Shown in pieces: positions 23,095-33,098 of a stretch of DNA of 64,000 nucleotides. The stretch's first letter is position 1. Each line of letters begins with the position of its first letter. The position numbers and the translations under genes are program-made. Under the pieces are notes generated by a model, which worked only from the letters and a program-made list of their open reading frames with translations, searched no databases and had not been told where the DNA came from. This DNA is from Thermothielavioides terrestris NRRL 8126. Taxonomy: Eukaryota; Ascomycota; Sordariomycetes; Sordariales; Chaetomiaceae. The stretch covers positions 9,095,501 through 9,159,500 of the forward strand of contig NC_016458.1 of the NCBI RefSeq assembly GCF_000226115.1. The letters are read 5' to 3'.

Positions 23095-23310
23095 GGTGTC
23101 CTCTTGGATGGGCTCGCCCGGGTGCACCTTGCAGCGGGTGTGGGTCAGGCTGGTGGCGGCCGAGCGGTCCTTGTAGATGTGGAGGCGCAAGTCGGTGCCC
23201 GGGGCCGAGGGCGACACGCGGCGCGGCTTGAGGTAGGCCTTCCAGACCTCGCGGTAGATGAGCCGGCGGAGTTCGAGCGGCAGTCTGCCGAAGAAGAAAG
23301 AGAGGGACTG
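23095..23310 (-). pseudogene. DUF7730-like N-terminal fragment
   Basis: The segment reads SFFFGRLPLELRRLIYREVW followed by a Pro-rich stretch, LRLHIYKD and CKVHPGEP, the opening (F-box-like helix) of fungal DUF7730 proteins. The similarity ends abruptly at 23095, where the frame runs out of register into a Csx1-type RRM3 fragment. Only about 70 residues of a normally 250-400-residue protein are present. It is open but isolated, so I treat it as a fragment. Confidence 0.5.
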
Positions 23311-23397
23311 GGCATCTACGTTCGATAGGAGCTCAGCCGTGGGGATGGTAGCGATCTGTTTGCCCTTGTCGACCCGCCTTGCCGTCAAGTCGTTGAC

Positions 23398-23455
23398 TGG
23401 GACACCCATAGCTCGCCCTCGCCAGCCGTAGCTAGCGAGGGGCCAGGGTGCCCCA
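23398..23455. repeat. 58-bp imperfect hairpin, copy 1
   Basis: The outer arms TGGGACACCC (23398-23407) and GGGTGCCCCA (23446-23455) pair with one mismatch. The inner arms CCTCGCCAGC and GCTAGCGAGG (23417-23426, 23431-23440) pair with one mismatch around a 4-nt loop. It follows a Csx1 fragment immediately. Confidence 0.75.
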
Positions 23456-23670
23456 GGAAAGATGAACGCGGGAGCTACCGATCTGTTGTCGTGTCCTTGA
23501 CTGTTGAGTTCAAGACGGATGTCGGCGCGCTGACGATCCAAGTCGTGCGGGACGGTATGGAGTGTGCACTCCGCTATTATTCTGCGACCGACCCCAGGAC
23601 AGGCGGACGCGAGAATTTCCAATTGGGTACCCTTGCATTTGATTAATCGCCTTGCCGTCGAGTCCTTGGC

Positions 23671-23728
23671 TGGGACACCCAGAGCTCGCCCTCGCCAGCT
23701 GTGGCTAGCGAGGGGCCAGGGTGCCCCA
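23671..23728. repeat. 58-bp imperfect hairpin, copy 2
   Basis: It has the same outer arms (23671-23680 and 23719-23728) and inner arms (23690-23699 and 23704-23713) as copy 1, with loop TGTG. It belongs to the second roughly 274-bp unit. Confidence 0.75.
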
Positions 23729-24243
23729 GGAGAGTCGAACGCGCGAGTTTCCGATCTGTTGTTGTGTCCTTGACTGTGCCGAGTTCAAGACGGATGTCGG
23801 CGCGCTGACGATCCAAGTTGTGCGGAACGGTATGGAGTGTGCACTCCACTGTGCTCGGCTGCCTCTGGCCAATGCCTTCTCGATTTCTTCCCTGGCACCT
23901 TTGGACCCGAATGAGCGCCATTTGTTGCGCTCGTAATTGAAACTCTTATCCTCGTCCTGAGGTTTGGGCTTGGCAGGAGGTCAGCATCCTGGGGTCACGC
24001 GGTGGGAGGGACTTGTTCCCAATCGGAAACGAGTTATGCCTCCATCACTTACAAATTCGCGGTCAATTTCCCAGGGCCTCACAGGCTCAGGTTCAGGGAT
24101 CGGCGTCTGGGAAAGAGGTGTGAGCCTTTTGTTCACCGAGGCGAGGCAATGCTCTGTGAGCAAGGAAAGACATACCTCGGTGAGAGTCGTCTTTGTTCGG
24201 GTTGTGGCCGATCTGTTTGACGGTGTCTATGCCCTTGGACAGA

Positions 24244-24302
24244 TGGGACACCCAATAGCTCAGCCTCGCCAGCCGTAGCCAGCGAGGGGCCAGGGTGCCC
24301 CA
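24244..24302. repeat. 59-bp imperfect hairpin, copy 3
   Basis: The outer arms are at 24244-24253 and 24293-24302. The inner arms CCTCGCCAGC and GCCAGCGAGG surround loop CGTA. It directly follows a Csx1-type fragment on the minus strand. Confidence 0.75.
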
Positions 24303-24672
24303 GGACAGTCGAACGCGAGAGTTACCGATCGATCGGGCAACCTTGTATCTGATTGATGAAAGTCCGCCGACGAACACGGTTGTGTTGTTCGGATCAGTGA
24401 ATTGATTCATCGGCGCAATGTGCTGGGGTCTTGCTATCGTGTCCTTGGCTAGGTATGTCGAGTTCGAGGCGGATGTCGGCGTGCTGCCGGAATGATCCAA
24501 ATCGTGCGGGACGGTATGGAGTGTGCACTCCGCTATTGTTTTGCGAGCGACCCCAAGAGGGCTGAACGCGACGGTGGCCCTCTGGTACAGAAATCGTTTA
24601 GACTGCGGACGATTACTGGTGACTGACCAACCAAAAGGACTTCTTACCTCTCAACAATCTCACAACAGCCTG

Positions 24673-24726
24673 TGTCCCAACAGCTCACCCTCACCGGCCG
24701 AAGCCGGCGAGGGGCCGGGGCAACAG
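24673..24726. repeat. Hairpin copy 4, with a UUCG loop on the minus strand
   Basis: The inner arms CCTCACCGGC (24689-24698) and GCCGGCGAGG (24703-24712) pair with a single mismatch around CGAA, which reads cUUCGg if transcribed from the minus strand, a very stable tetraloop. The outer arms are weaker than in copies 1-3. Confidence 0.65.
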
Positions 24727-24813
24727 ACTAACGACGTTGCTCCCGGTTTGGGGTCGCCCTTCTCTGTTGGATGCCCGCGAGGGCAGCCCCGACGACTGTG
24801 GGCAAAGCTCAGG

Positions 24814-25337
24814 TCAGCTTCTGCTCCTTCCTAGATGGAATGGCAGATGAAGACGGGAGGGAAGAGATGAGGCAAAGAGGAAATACTGGAAGAAAACAAT
24901 AGGAAAAAAAAAAAAAAAGGCAACTTACCCCGCCACTTCAGCTCAGAGATGATGGCGTCGAACCACCGCTCTTCATCGCTACCGTGATTGGCGAGGAACC
25001 AACCTCGCAAAGCCTCTCCGTACAGTCGGCCCCAGTCACAGCCCGACTGCAACAAATGGTTGACCAGATGGTGCGCCTGGACTGCTACCGGGACAAACGG
25101 CACGAATTCTAGTGTAGAAAATGTCAGCAGTGTATCGTACGAATCGGTCAGGAGTGTTGGAGGGCAGACGGCTGGGTGGAAGTCACTTACGGTCGGCGAA
25201 GTCGAGAACGTTGCGGCGACTGGAGCAGAACAGCCAAGGTTAGCGACAAGAAAGAAAGAGAAGCCAAGAGGAAAGGCAGCCAAGAGGGAAGCGAGGAGGG
25301 AAGCGAAGAGGGAAGCCAAGTAGTGGACTCACGACAT
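24814..25337 (-). CDS. Small spliced reading frame, unknown function (76 aa)
   Basis: Four exons (25337-25333, 25219-25191, 25108-24929, 24830-24814) join in phase into 76 residues. It begins MSRRNVLDFADQFVPF and continues with VAVQAHHLVNHLLQSG, the Trp-rich DWGRLYGEALRGWFLA, and ERWFDAIISELKWRGRSRS. Donors GTGAGT, GTAAGT and GTAAGT are strong, and the last intron has a long pyrimidine tract before CTAG. The first intron carries an AGG/GAAG-rich direct repeat (25255-25320). I recognise no family. It lies just beyond the Csx1-fragment array and may be a small gene or the intact start of a broken one. Confidence 0.42.
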
Positions 25338-28300
25338 TGTTGTTCTTGTTTTCAGAAAAGATCGAGAAAGGCTTGTTTGGTGGTGATCGATCTTGTGTGT
25401 TGGAGGAGGAAGAGGAGGAAAATTAGGTAGGGCAAGGAAGTATTTATACCTGTGGGTGCTGAGCCCTGAGATCGCTTCAAAACAAAACTTTCTGCCAGCA
25501 AGAAGGCAGGAGCTCGGGCCTACGCGTGCCTGGGGGAAAACATCTCCTGGGGGAACGACTTTTCCCCCAGACAACTAACTTTGGGCTCAGACGAGAGAAA
25601 GTGGAGGCCGATTTTCATACCAGATGGTGCCAACACGTCTAGAGACAGACAGATGCCGATCCGAAACTCTGATCAGCTTCAGTAAGACTACCCCTTTTCT
25701 TGTTTGTCTTGTGGTCAGCGATGGTTGTTGTCCTGTCGTCTGGGAGTCAGTTCCTGAACAGCTAACTTGAACAACCAAGTTGGAATGAGCAGTCACAGTG
25801 GCAACCAAGAGAGTGTCCGCAATGGCAACACATTCTACTCCAGGCTTTCCTCATTCGCTTGATTAGGAAGAAGCATCTCGAATCAACCAAGTTCAACACA
25901 ACGTACCCGGGCCTCCCCGGACCACGCGAAGGCTTGAGGCAGTTTCAAGACATGCTCGATTTGCAACCAGCATGGTTCCTTCAGCGCTCTGGAGCACGTT
26001 ACCAGCTTACCGGCCTGGGATGAACAAGATTGTTGTGCTGGTTGCCCCGCGATTGTCCTGAACACAATCTACTCGAGTGTCGACAGTTGGACCAGGGCAC
26101 TGGAGATTCAAAGACGGCACTGGTATCAACATCGAAGAGGTAGCGTGCATACTGGAGTTGGATTCTTCCTCTAGTCAATTGTCTGAAGAGACAACAGGTT
26201 CTCCTCTGTGCAAAGCAGATCGCTAACCTCGACAAAGGCTACCCTCAACACCAAAGAGCTTTTCTCCATGTTTGACGAGAAGAAGTCGCCTGCCAAAGTG
26301 CTGAACAGCACAGTCACAAGCACCAGAATCAAGCAAGCAAGCAGATTCGGGAAGAAACTGTTCCAAGGAACAACAACTCTTCTGTGCCAAGAAGCGAGTG
26401 GATTCTGTTGTTCGGATAACAGGGGCTTGGGGGAAAGGGACTTGGCTCCCTAAAGGACATCGAGACGACCAGACTTGCCAGACCAGAGAGCAACAGGACC
26501 ATGTTGATAAGCACAACAAACATACGGAGAAGGGCACAATAACAGCCTAGTCTTTCCTGATAACTTCGTCTCAGCGGCGTCCTGTCGAGCCAGCCATCAC
26601 GCTGGGATTGTGGGGCTGAAGTTCGTGAGCAAATGGCATGGCCACCTCCAACAAGACCGGTATCCTCAGCTTGTATCTTTTGGCCATGATGAGTGTCAAA
26701 CTCGACTCAGACGTTCCCGGTTGCCATGACGTCCGGCGCCGAGCCCAGTCGGAGCCGGGGTATTGGGTCAGGCCCGGCCCATCGGGCCGGATCGCTGGGA
26801 TGATCAGGACCCGCTTGCCCCGGATATTCGGGAACCCAGCTATGTCCAGCCCAACCGGCGCCCTCTCATCCATAGTCTTCCTTCCAGTAGTAGTGTACAC
26901 AGGTCAACACCACGATTGAACGTATTGCCGTTGAGTGTTCAAATCGCGAGAGCTTCCATTGATCGCTTGCGCACAGTGGTTCCAGCAGGCCCCTGAAATG
27001 TGCGCCAGTCCCTGACCACAAACTAATTTCGAGGGAGTTGTCCAGGTGGAGCTTTCGTCGAAAACCCTTCCAGCCCTGGACCCTCTGTTCTTCCCATCAC
27101 CTCCTTTGTGATATCGTGCTGATCAGCTGGATAAGCGTCCAAGCAGCCGTGTATTCGTCGTCTAAATCGCGGCAGAACGGGTTAAGATCGGGGATAGGGG
27201 TCTTTGAGTGATCTGAGCCCACGGCCTCCTGGATAATCACAGGTATGGTTAGCATATCCAGTGGAATGGAATGATTGTTGGCTCACTGTGTGTGGATGTG
27301 CCACTGTCGTTGTTCTTGAGCCCTGTCGGGCACGGGCTCATTGCGGCCTAGGGCACCTTGTGCATTGAAAGACCAGCCGCGAACCTAAGTTCGCAGGCTA
27401 ACTGTTGCGGCGAGTTGCGGTGATTGCTGTCCCAGTGGGATCTGCAGCGAACGCATGGCGCGTGCGGTGACGCGTGACGCGTGCTGCGTTTGGCGTTAGT
27501 TTTGCGTTCACACTTAGGTAGCAGAAGTGATCCCAAGTGTGGCGCGAATCAATCGGTGTCCACAGCAGGTCAATCTAACTGTTCCCTTGCCAACTTGTGC
27601 TTTTCCTGGGACGGAATGCACAAAGAGGCTGAAGCAACACAACACCTGACTACCTACGTGACGCTTCACCCGACAATCATTCGCAGCATGATTGAGCCCG
27701 TCTTCGTCCATTGCAGATCGTCTACAGCAAAAGGAGGAGTAACAGAGTGACCGGAAGAGGGGAGAAGCAGCAAAGTACAGGCAAGTAAGGCTTAGATCGG
27801 GCACCAGCTGTGGTCTACAGGCTGACAGACACATACGCCACAGTGTCACCCGCCCGCACACTCTTGTTGCAAAGACGTGGACAATAGCGACAATAGCACC
27901 GGGAAGATCATTCGACAGGACTGCGATATGTATGACCGAGTGTTGTGCTTAACGTACAATCTACAGCGGACTCTGGTCCGCACGGCACCCACAGACGCCC
28001 AAAACGCCACTACAATCTCGGACTTCCCCGAGAACATTCCCTACTCAGAGTTAACCCAGCGACACCTGATGGCCATTACCAGTTCCGTGGCTAGCCGGCA
28101 TACAAATACCCCATCCGGCACAGGTGCACTTTTACACGATTCTATGCGGGGCTTGTTCTCATCCGAACAGCTCTCCCGCTCGCGGCTTGTGATGGTGGCA
28201 GGGCAACAACAGAAAGGAGGACAATCCAGATGCAGCCAAGGGATTCATATCTCGTATTGAGACGGGGAGAAATCCGGGATGATGCGCTTCTGGAAGCTGG

Positions 28301-29053
28301 CTGATTTTATGAAGGCGCATGCTTGACAGCACAATCCAGCAGGCGGCAAGCAGAGACAGCCTATGCAAAGAGATGTCACGCTGGCCGTCGCTCTCCCCGC
28401 CATCACCTCCGCGGACTATGCGCCTGGCCCCAGATTGAGTTTCTTCTGCCACACATTATCCTTCCCTCCGTCCGTCTTGCGGAGCTGACACCGAACCACA
28501 TTCTTCTGGGCGACCAGGAGGAGGGAGAGCCACGTTGTTGGTCAACCAAGCGAAGCAAGCTAACAGCAGCGCAGATCTTGCCCCTCATCCGGGTCCAGGA
28601 AAGGCAAAGCAGCGGCTCAAGATGGTGTGGGCAGCGATGCAGTTCATCACCCTGACGACACTGTTTTCCGGGTCTCGTTTACACCGTTCCATTGCATAAC
28701 GTCACTGCCAAGAGCCTGGCATCGTCGAGACGAATCAGCGAGGTGTGGCGCACCCAGATACGAGTTTCGGCTTGCCATTTTGGTGTTGTGCCGGCCAATG
28801 GCTGGTGCCGCTACCCCGCCTTGATCCCTTCGAGATTGTAGTTCTTTGTGTTGTCACTTGGTAAGCGGCCCGGAAGTTCCACCGGGCCAAGAGCCAAGAG
28901 GACTCGAGTTGGCCGGTGCGGACTGATGCTGGGTTGAAGCAAGCATGGATGGAGAATAAGACCCCCAGTCGCCCTTGGGGTCAAGGGACAACAGCTTGCT
29001 GAACACTTCCTCCAAACACAGTCGTTACGCTCCGCACCATTTGCCACTCGTTC
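25338..29053. other. 3.7 kb without a supportable gene
   Basis: The composition is intermediate, with only short unrelated frames on both strands. A CT/GA-rich stretch lies at 25340-25440. Nothing shows clear family similarity apart from the weak fragment noted at 27093-27240. No tRNA-like or rRNA-like sequence was seen. Confidence 0.5.
27093..27240 (-). pseudogene. Possible isolated coding exon
   Basis: The minus strand reads VGSDHSKTPIPDLNPFCRDL followed by DDEYTAAWTLIQLIS and then TGA, with protein-like composition. It is preceded by a plausible intron (GTGAGC donor near 27287, GCTAACC branch, CAG acceptor near 27234). The exon upstream does not join in phase with it, so this is either a relic or a misread. 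No family was recognised. Confidence 0.2.
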
Positions 29054-29910
29054 ATGGCCAATATGCGCTCGCTTGCAGTCCTCGTTGCTCTTGGAGCTGT
29101 TGTGTAAGCCAGACTCGGAAGTAGTTTGTTGAATGTCTCACCTCCTGTCCATGCTGATCAGCCTCGCACAGCATTGCCCCGGTCGCGGGGAATGAAACAG
29201 CGTTCCACCACTCGCACACGCTGACGGGGCCTCCCAGCCATCCAACTGGCTGTCCAACCGTCACTTTGACTGCCGATGTGTGCACCACCTGTCGCTACCC
29301 TCTGTGCCTGGTCCTCAGCACGGCCACCCAGCATTGCGGCTGCCCCGAAACGCCCGCGACTGTGTACAGGTCCTTCCCCTGCCACGAGAACTGCTCGGGT
29401 CTTGGCTGCGGGACGTCGTGGAGCATCGTGACCGCGACCGGTTGCCACACGTCCACCACGACCAGCTCCTCGACCTCTTGCTCAACCTCGACCACCTCCA
29501 CAGCCACCCACAGCCATAGCCACAGCCATAACCACACCCACACCAGCACCAGCAGCTGCCCCAATACCACCACCACCACAACCTCTTCCTCCTCCTCAAC
29601 CACGCCCTGCACCAACTCAACCACCACCACCGAGACCGAAACCACGACCACAACCGTGACAACCTGCCCAGAGACCTCGACCTCGACCTCAAGCTCCAGC
29701 TCAAGCCCGTCCGCCCCTCCCCCTCCGCCTCCCGAGACGTCGTCGCCGACTGAGACGGCCCCCGGTGGGAGCAACCCGCCGCCGCCGCCGCCGCCGGGTA
29801 CCACCTCTACGCCGACGACCCCGCCCTCCTCGCCGGGCTTGCCGCCGCCTGTTAGTAGCGTGGCTACGGCGGGGGCGGCGCAGAGGGCGAGGCCTTGGCT
29901 GGTTTGGTAA
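29054..29910 (+). CDS. Secreted Ser/Thr/Pro-rich (mucin-like) protein with N-terminal Cys-rich head
   Basis: Exons 29054-29103 and 29172-29910 flank a 68-bp intron and encode 262 residues. Residues 1 to about 20 are a signal peptide (MRSLAVLVALGAVV is the core; a second in-frame ATG at 29063 is an alternative start). Residues 35-100 hold about ten Cys in a compact head (VCTTCRYPLCLVLS, CGCPETPATVYRSFPCHENC). The rest is a Ser/Thr tail with SHSHSHNHTHT and Pro runs, expected to be O-mannosylated. The frame ends at TAA inside a sequence (TTTGGTAAGT) that could also be a splice donor, so a C-terminal exon with a GPI signal is possible. It is probably a cell-wall or surface protein; its function is unknown. 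Confidence 0.65.
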
Positions 29911-30753
29911 GTAGGGAGGTTGCTTTGGTTTACTCTGGGATATTGTCCTTCTTGTGAGTCGGCGTTGAGAGTGATGGGTTGGATGGGATTGGTTGGGCAA
30001 TTGGGGGTCAGGCAGTGGGTAATGCAGTCGAGGTGTATTTGATTGTCTAATCCCTTCCCTGAGCTGAGGCTGGGTAGCATGTTGAGGAGGAACAGTGCTG
30101 AATTTGACTCATGGGGAAATTGACCAGCAATCCGGGTACCTAATTGACGATGTTATGGCCTCTCCACCAACTAGCAAGTGTGCCTGAATTCGCATTAAAC
30201 TGAACAGCAGCCCGAGTGTTACCCCGTCCTCCAAGTCGATCTGCTTAGCATGAAAATACGGCTCACTTCCTCGCCATGAGCTTTGCAGTAACCGACGACG
30301 GCCAGGGACTGGTTATATCCAGGCCAAAGACGCCTCAGGCCGGGCCTACCTTCATTTTTGCATCTGGCTACTTCGTCGTCCTCGATATCTGGCATCCCTT
30401 GATCATAGGTAAGGCTGCGCTCGCAGTTCCCCTGTGCCCTCCAGCTGTACGACAACCGCAGGCAGCCACACACCCGCCTCTGAATTGAGCACTCTGAGCT
30501 AGGTGCTGCAATCCACCCCCGTGGACCCCTGTAAGCACGCGCTGCGGCTTGTGAGTGGACCTGCAGCATCCACTTTTACCCGCTGACGGCCCCGCCCGAA
30601 TCCTTCCCGCATCTCACATCTCCTCCGATAAACGACCAGAACCTTCTGCAAACATTCAACTCAAGCACCATCGGCCTGCAACTTCACCTCTCGGACCCTT
30701 GGATTCTCTCCACGCTTGACACCTACGGGCTAAGAACGCAGAAGCTAAAGAAA
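29911..30753. other. Intergenic, no gene seen
   Basis: It contains the upstream region of the NIF3/YqfO-like gene. No conserved frame was recognised. Confidence 0.55.
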
Positions 30754-31216
30754 ATGGCCTCCGCAGCCGCCCTCACGCGCTACAAGCTCGTGTACCACGT
30801 CCCGCCGGCGGCGCTGGAGGCGACCAAGGCGGCCATCTTCGCCACCGGCGCGGGCCGCTACCCGGGGGCGGGCAACTACACCGAGTGCTGCTTCACGGTG
30901 CTCGGCACCGGCCAGTTCCGCCCCGGCGACGCCGCCAACCCGCACATCGGCAAGGTTGGCCAGCTGGAGCACGTCGAGGAGGCCAGGGTCGAGACGCTCT
31001 GCGTTGGCGAGGAGACGGCGCGCAAGGCGGTTGCTGCGCTGAAGAAGTGCGTTAATTTTTATTTATTTATTTACTTGATGGGCTTGTCGTTCTGGTTTCT
31101 TGCACGGCGCGTGGGGTGGTGGTTGGTGGTAGAGCGGCTGACCTAACTTACCCTGGCACAGAGCGCATCCATACGAGGAGCCTGCGTACGAGGTCTACAA
31201 GCTCGAGGACTTTTGA
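30754..31216 (+). CDS. NIF3/YqfO-type domain protein
   Basis: Two exons (30754-31046, 31162-31216) give 115 residues. The intron is 115 bp, and its junction restores ALKKAHPYEEPAYEVYKLED. Motifs YKLVYHVPPAALEATKAAIF, GAGRYPGAGNYTECCF and HPYEEPAYEVY match the stand-alone CutA/PII-like domain that is inserted in bacterial YqfO/NIF3 proteins and occurs alone in fungi. Databases sometimes label these proteins with misleading toxin-like names; nothing here suggests a toxin. The biochemical role is unknown, probably small-ligand or metal binding in the cytosol. Confidence 0.85.
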
Positions 31217-31762
31217 GGGCTGCATTTCCCATCAACGTCTTCACATGGTGATGATGATGATGTCTTAGAAAGCTCTTCCGGGTTTCTGTTATTTGCTTCA
31301 TGGACACACAGATTCTCAGGCGGAACCCGCGTTTCAATATTCTTTGTTGACTCGGATGCAATGTGTCTCAATGAGTGCGCTGAGCTGATTCCACCGTCTC
31401 GCTCAGGCCCCGGCAGCCGCTGCTCGTTCGCAGGCGCTTTGAAGTCGGTCTGCATCTCAATCGCGTGCAAGGGGATCTCGTCCACGCTCGGGCTTTCCGT
31501 CTCCCTTTCCAGACCGACTCGTCACTGTATAGCCACCGCTGTGATGCGGCCGCTGGTCGGCATCGACCGTGCCGTTCTCTGTCCCGCTCAAGCTAGGCTG
31601 GTTGTCCGGCAAGCGGTAGAACGTCTCCGCGCTGCCCTTCGTGGTCGGCTTCTGCAGCTCCACTTCGGTCTGGCGAGCGTCTAGGTGGAGTCCGTGTTGC
31701 TGTACAAGAAGAGGACCGTGAAGCTGTCGGCGGAGGCGAAGACGACGCTTAACGGTCGTCAA
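31200..31762 (-). pseudogene. Possible decayed gene tail
   Basis: Two minus-strand frames have strongly protein-like content but are out of register: VELQKPTTKGSAETFYRLPD in one (about 31550-31665) and SVDEIPLHAIEMQTDF followed by KAPANEQRLPGPE in the next (about 31375-31490). The style resembles the hydrophilic C-terminal tail of a fungal membrane protein. No start, membrane domain or splice that joins them was found. It overlaps the end of the NIF3/YqfO-like gene on the other strand. Confidence 0.25.
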
Positions 31763-32131
31763 AACAGGCGTCTGAGATGCGATGTAGTGGAAGACGCCGA
31801 GACGCTGGGGATATACTCACGCAAACTGGAACCGAACCGAGGATAGCCGCGAACTAACGGCACCGGCAGCTTCCCCCGATGGGCAATCCCCCTGTTACAC
31901 AACAGTTAGCGGGACGGCCGTTCCCGAATCGGCGTTGCTACCCCACGTGTTGGGCTCCTCGACCGGGATCTACCCCTTGTCTTCATCCCCTGCTTCTCCT
32001 CCTGCGCAGGACAATCACCCCTCACCACCGCGCCACACATCACCGGCATCCCACCTGACAAGAAGATCGCCCAAACAATCTCTCCCCGCGCCCCTTGAGC
32101 TCCAAGTCAACTAACTCTTCAGTCCCCGAGC

Positions 32132-33098
32132 ATGGCAGCCACCACGACCGTCGAGGTTCCTCACCTCGGCGGCATCACCGTCGGGTACGCGCTCTCCGGT
32201 GGCGCGTACGACCCGGCGAAGCCGACCTGCGTGCTGATCAACTCGATGTGCACGACCGTGTCGCTCTACCGGGCGCAGTTCGCCGACGCGGCGCTCACGG
32301 ACGTGCTCAACCTGCTCGCCATCGAGCCGCTCGGCCACGGCGCCACGCGCTGCGCCACCGAGCACTTCACCTACTGGGACTCGGCCGTTATGGCGCTGCA
32401 GGTGCTCGACAAGCTAGGGATTGACAAGGCGTTCGCGCTCGGGACGAGCCAGGGCGGCTGGATCGTCGCGCGCATGGCGCTGCTGGCCCCGCACCGCATC
32501 CAGGGGCTCGTGCTGCTCGGCACGTCGATGGACTACGAGTCGGCCGACTCGCGGAGCAAGGGGTGCTGGGACCCCAAGACGCTGCTGACGCCCTTCTACG
32601 ACAAGTGGTGCAGCCGCACGCCGACGCCGGACTTCGTGGTGGACGACGTCTGGTGCGGCATGGTGGGCAGCATCGGCTTCGGGTCTAGCGGCACGCCCGA
32701 GCTGCTCCAGTTCTGGACGGAGACGCTCAAGGGCGTGTATCGGGGCGACGAGGGGAGGAAGAAGCTCAAGGTGGCGCTGGCCTGTCTGCTGGACCGGGAT
32801 GGGCTCTTGCGCCGGCTCCGCGATATTACCTGCCCAGTGTACTGGCTCCAGGTGCGTCATCCTTGCGACACGAGGACCTTACTTGACCTCAGCCTTTTCT
32901 GGTGCTGACGATGGCTTGCAGGGTACTGAAGACGTCCCTTTTGGCACCAAAGTCCCGGTGGAACAGATCAAGTTGTTCACAGCGTCGCCGGAGGCCACGC
33001 TCACTTTCGTGGAAGGCGGCGGACACTACCTGAACGCGACCAACCCGAAGGAGGTTGCGGCTGCGTTGCTTCAGTTGGTGAAGAAGTACCAGAGCTAA
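32132..33098 (+). CDS. Alpha/beta hydrolase
   Basis: Exons 32132-32851 and 32922-33098 (70-bp intron, GT-AG) encode 298 residues. The nucleophile elbow is ALGTSQGGWIVARMALLAPH (Gly-x-Ser-x-Gly, Ser about 106). An oxyanion region precedes it, and the C-terminal exon supplies the acid/His part (GTEDVPFG and EGGGHYLNATNPKEVA, with the catalytic His in GGGHYL). The intron separates the PVYWLQ strand from the Asp-bearing loop. The length and motifs fit the esterase/3-oxoadipate enol-lactonase-like class. The vanillyl-alcohol-oxidase-type gene lies 1 kb downstream, which would fit aromatic catabolism, but that link is inference. Confidence 0.86.

Larger units (their letters stand above)
22995..24600 (-). 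pseudogene. Tandem array of decayed Csx1/Nam8-type RRM3 fragments
   Basis: On the minus strand the end of the third RRM of a Csx1/Nam8/TIA-1-like mRNA-binding protein recurs at least six times, in varying frames and states of decay: about 24535-24600, 24298-24345, 23721-23760, 23545-23640, 23450-23483 and 23041-23095. The best copies read QMQGYPIGNSRVRLSWGRS, two continue QNNSGVHTPYRPA, and one carries the RRM start FTDPNNTTVFVGGLS (about 24345-24410) joined directly to INQIQG, skipping the middle of the domain. Two units of about 180 bp repeat with a period near 274 bp. No copy is a full gene. Such genes normally have three complete RRMs and about 400 residues, so an intact parent should exist elsewhere. 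Confidence 0.72.

Noticed and set aside
29295..30080. Minus-strand frame of 261 codons opposite the Ser/Thr-rich protein
   Set aside because: The translation is nearly pure Val/Glu/Gly runs, the complement of Thr/Ser/Pro codons. The sense frame has a signal peptide and a Cys-rich head.
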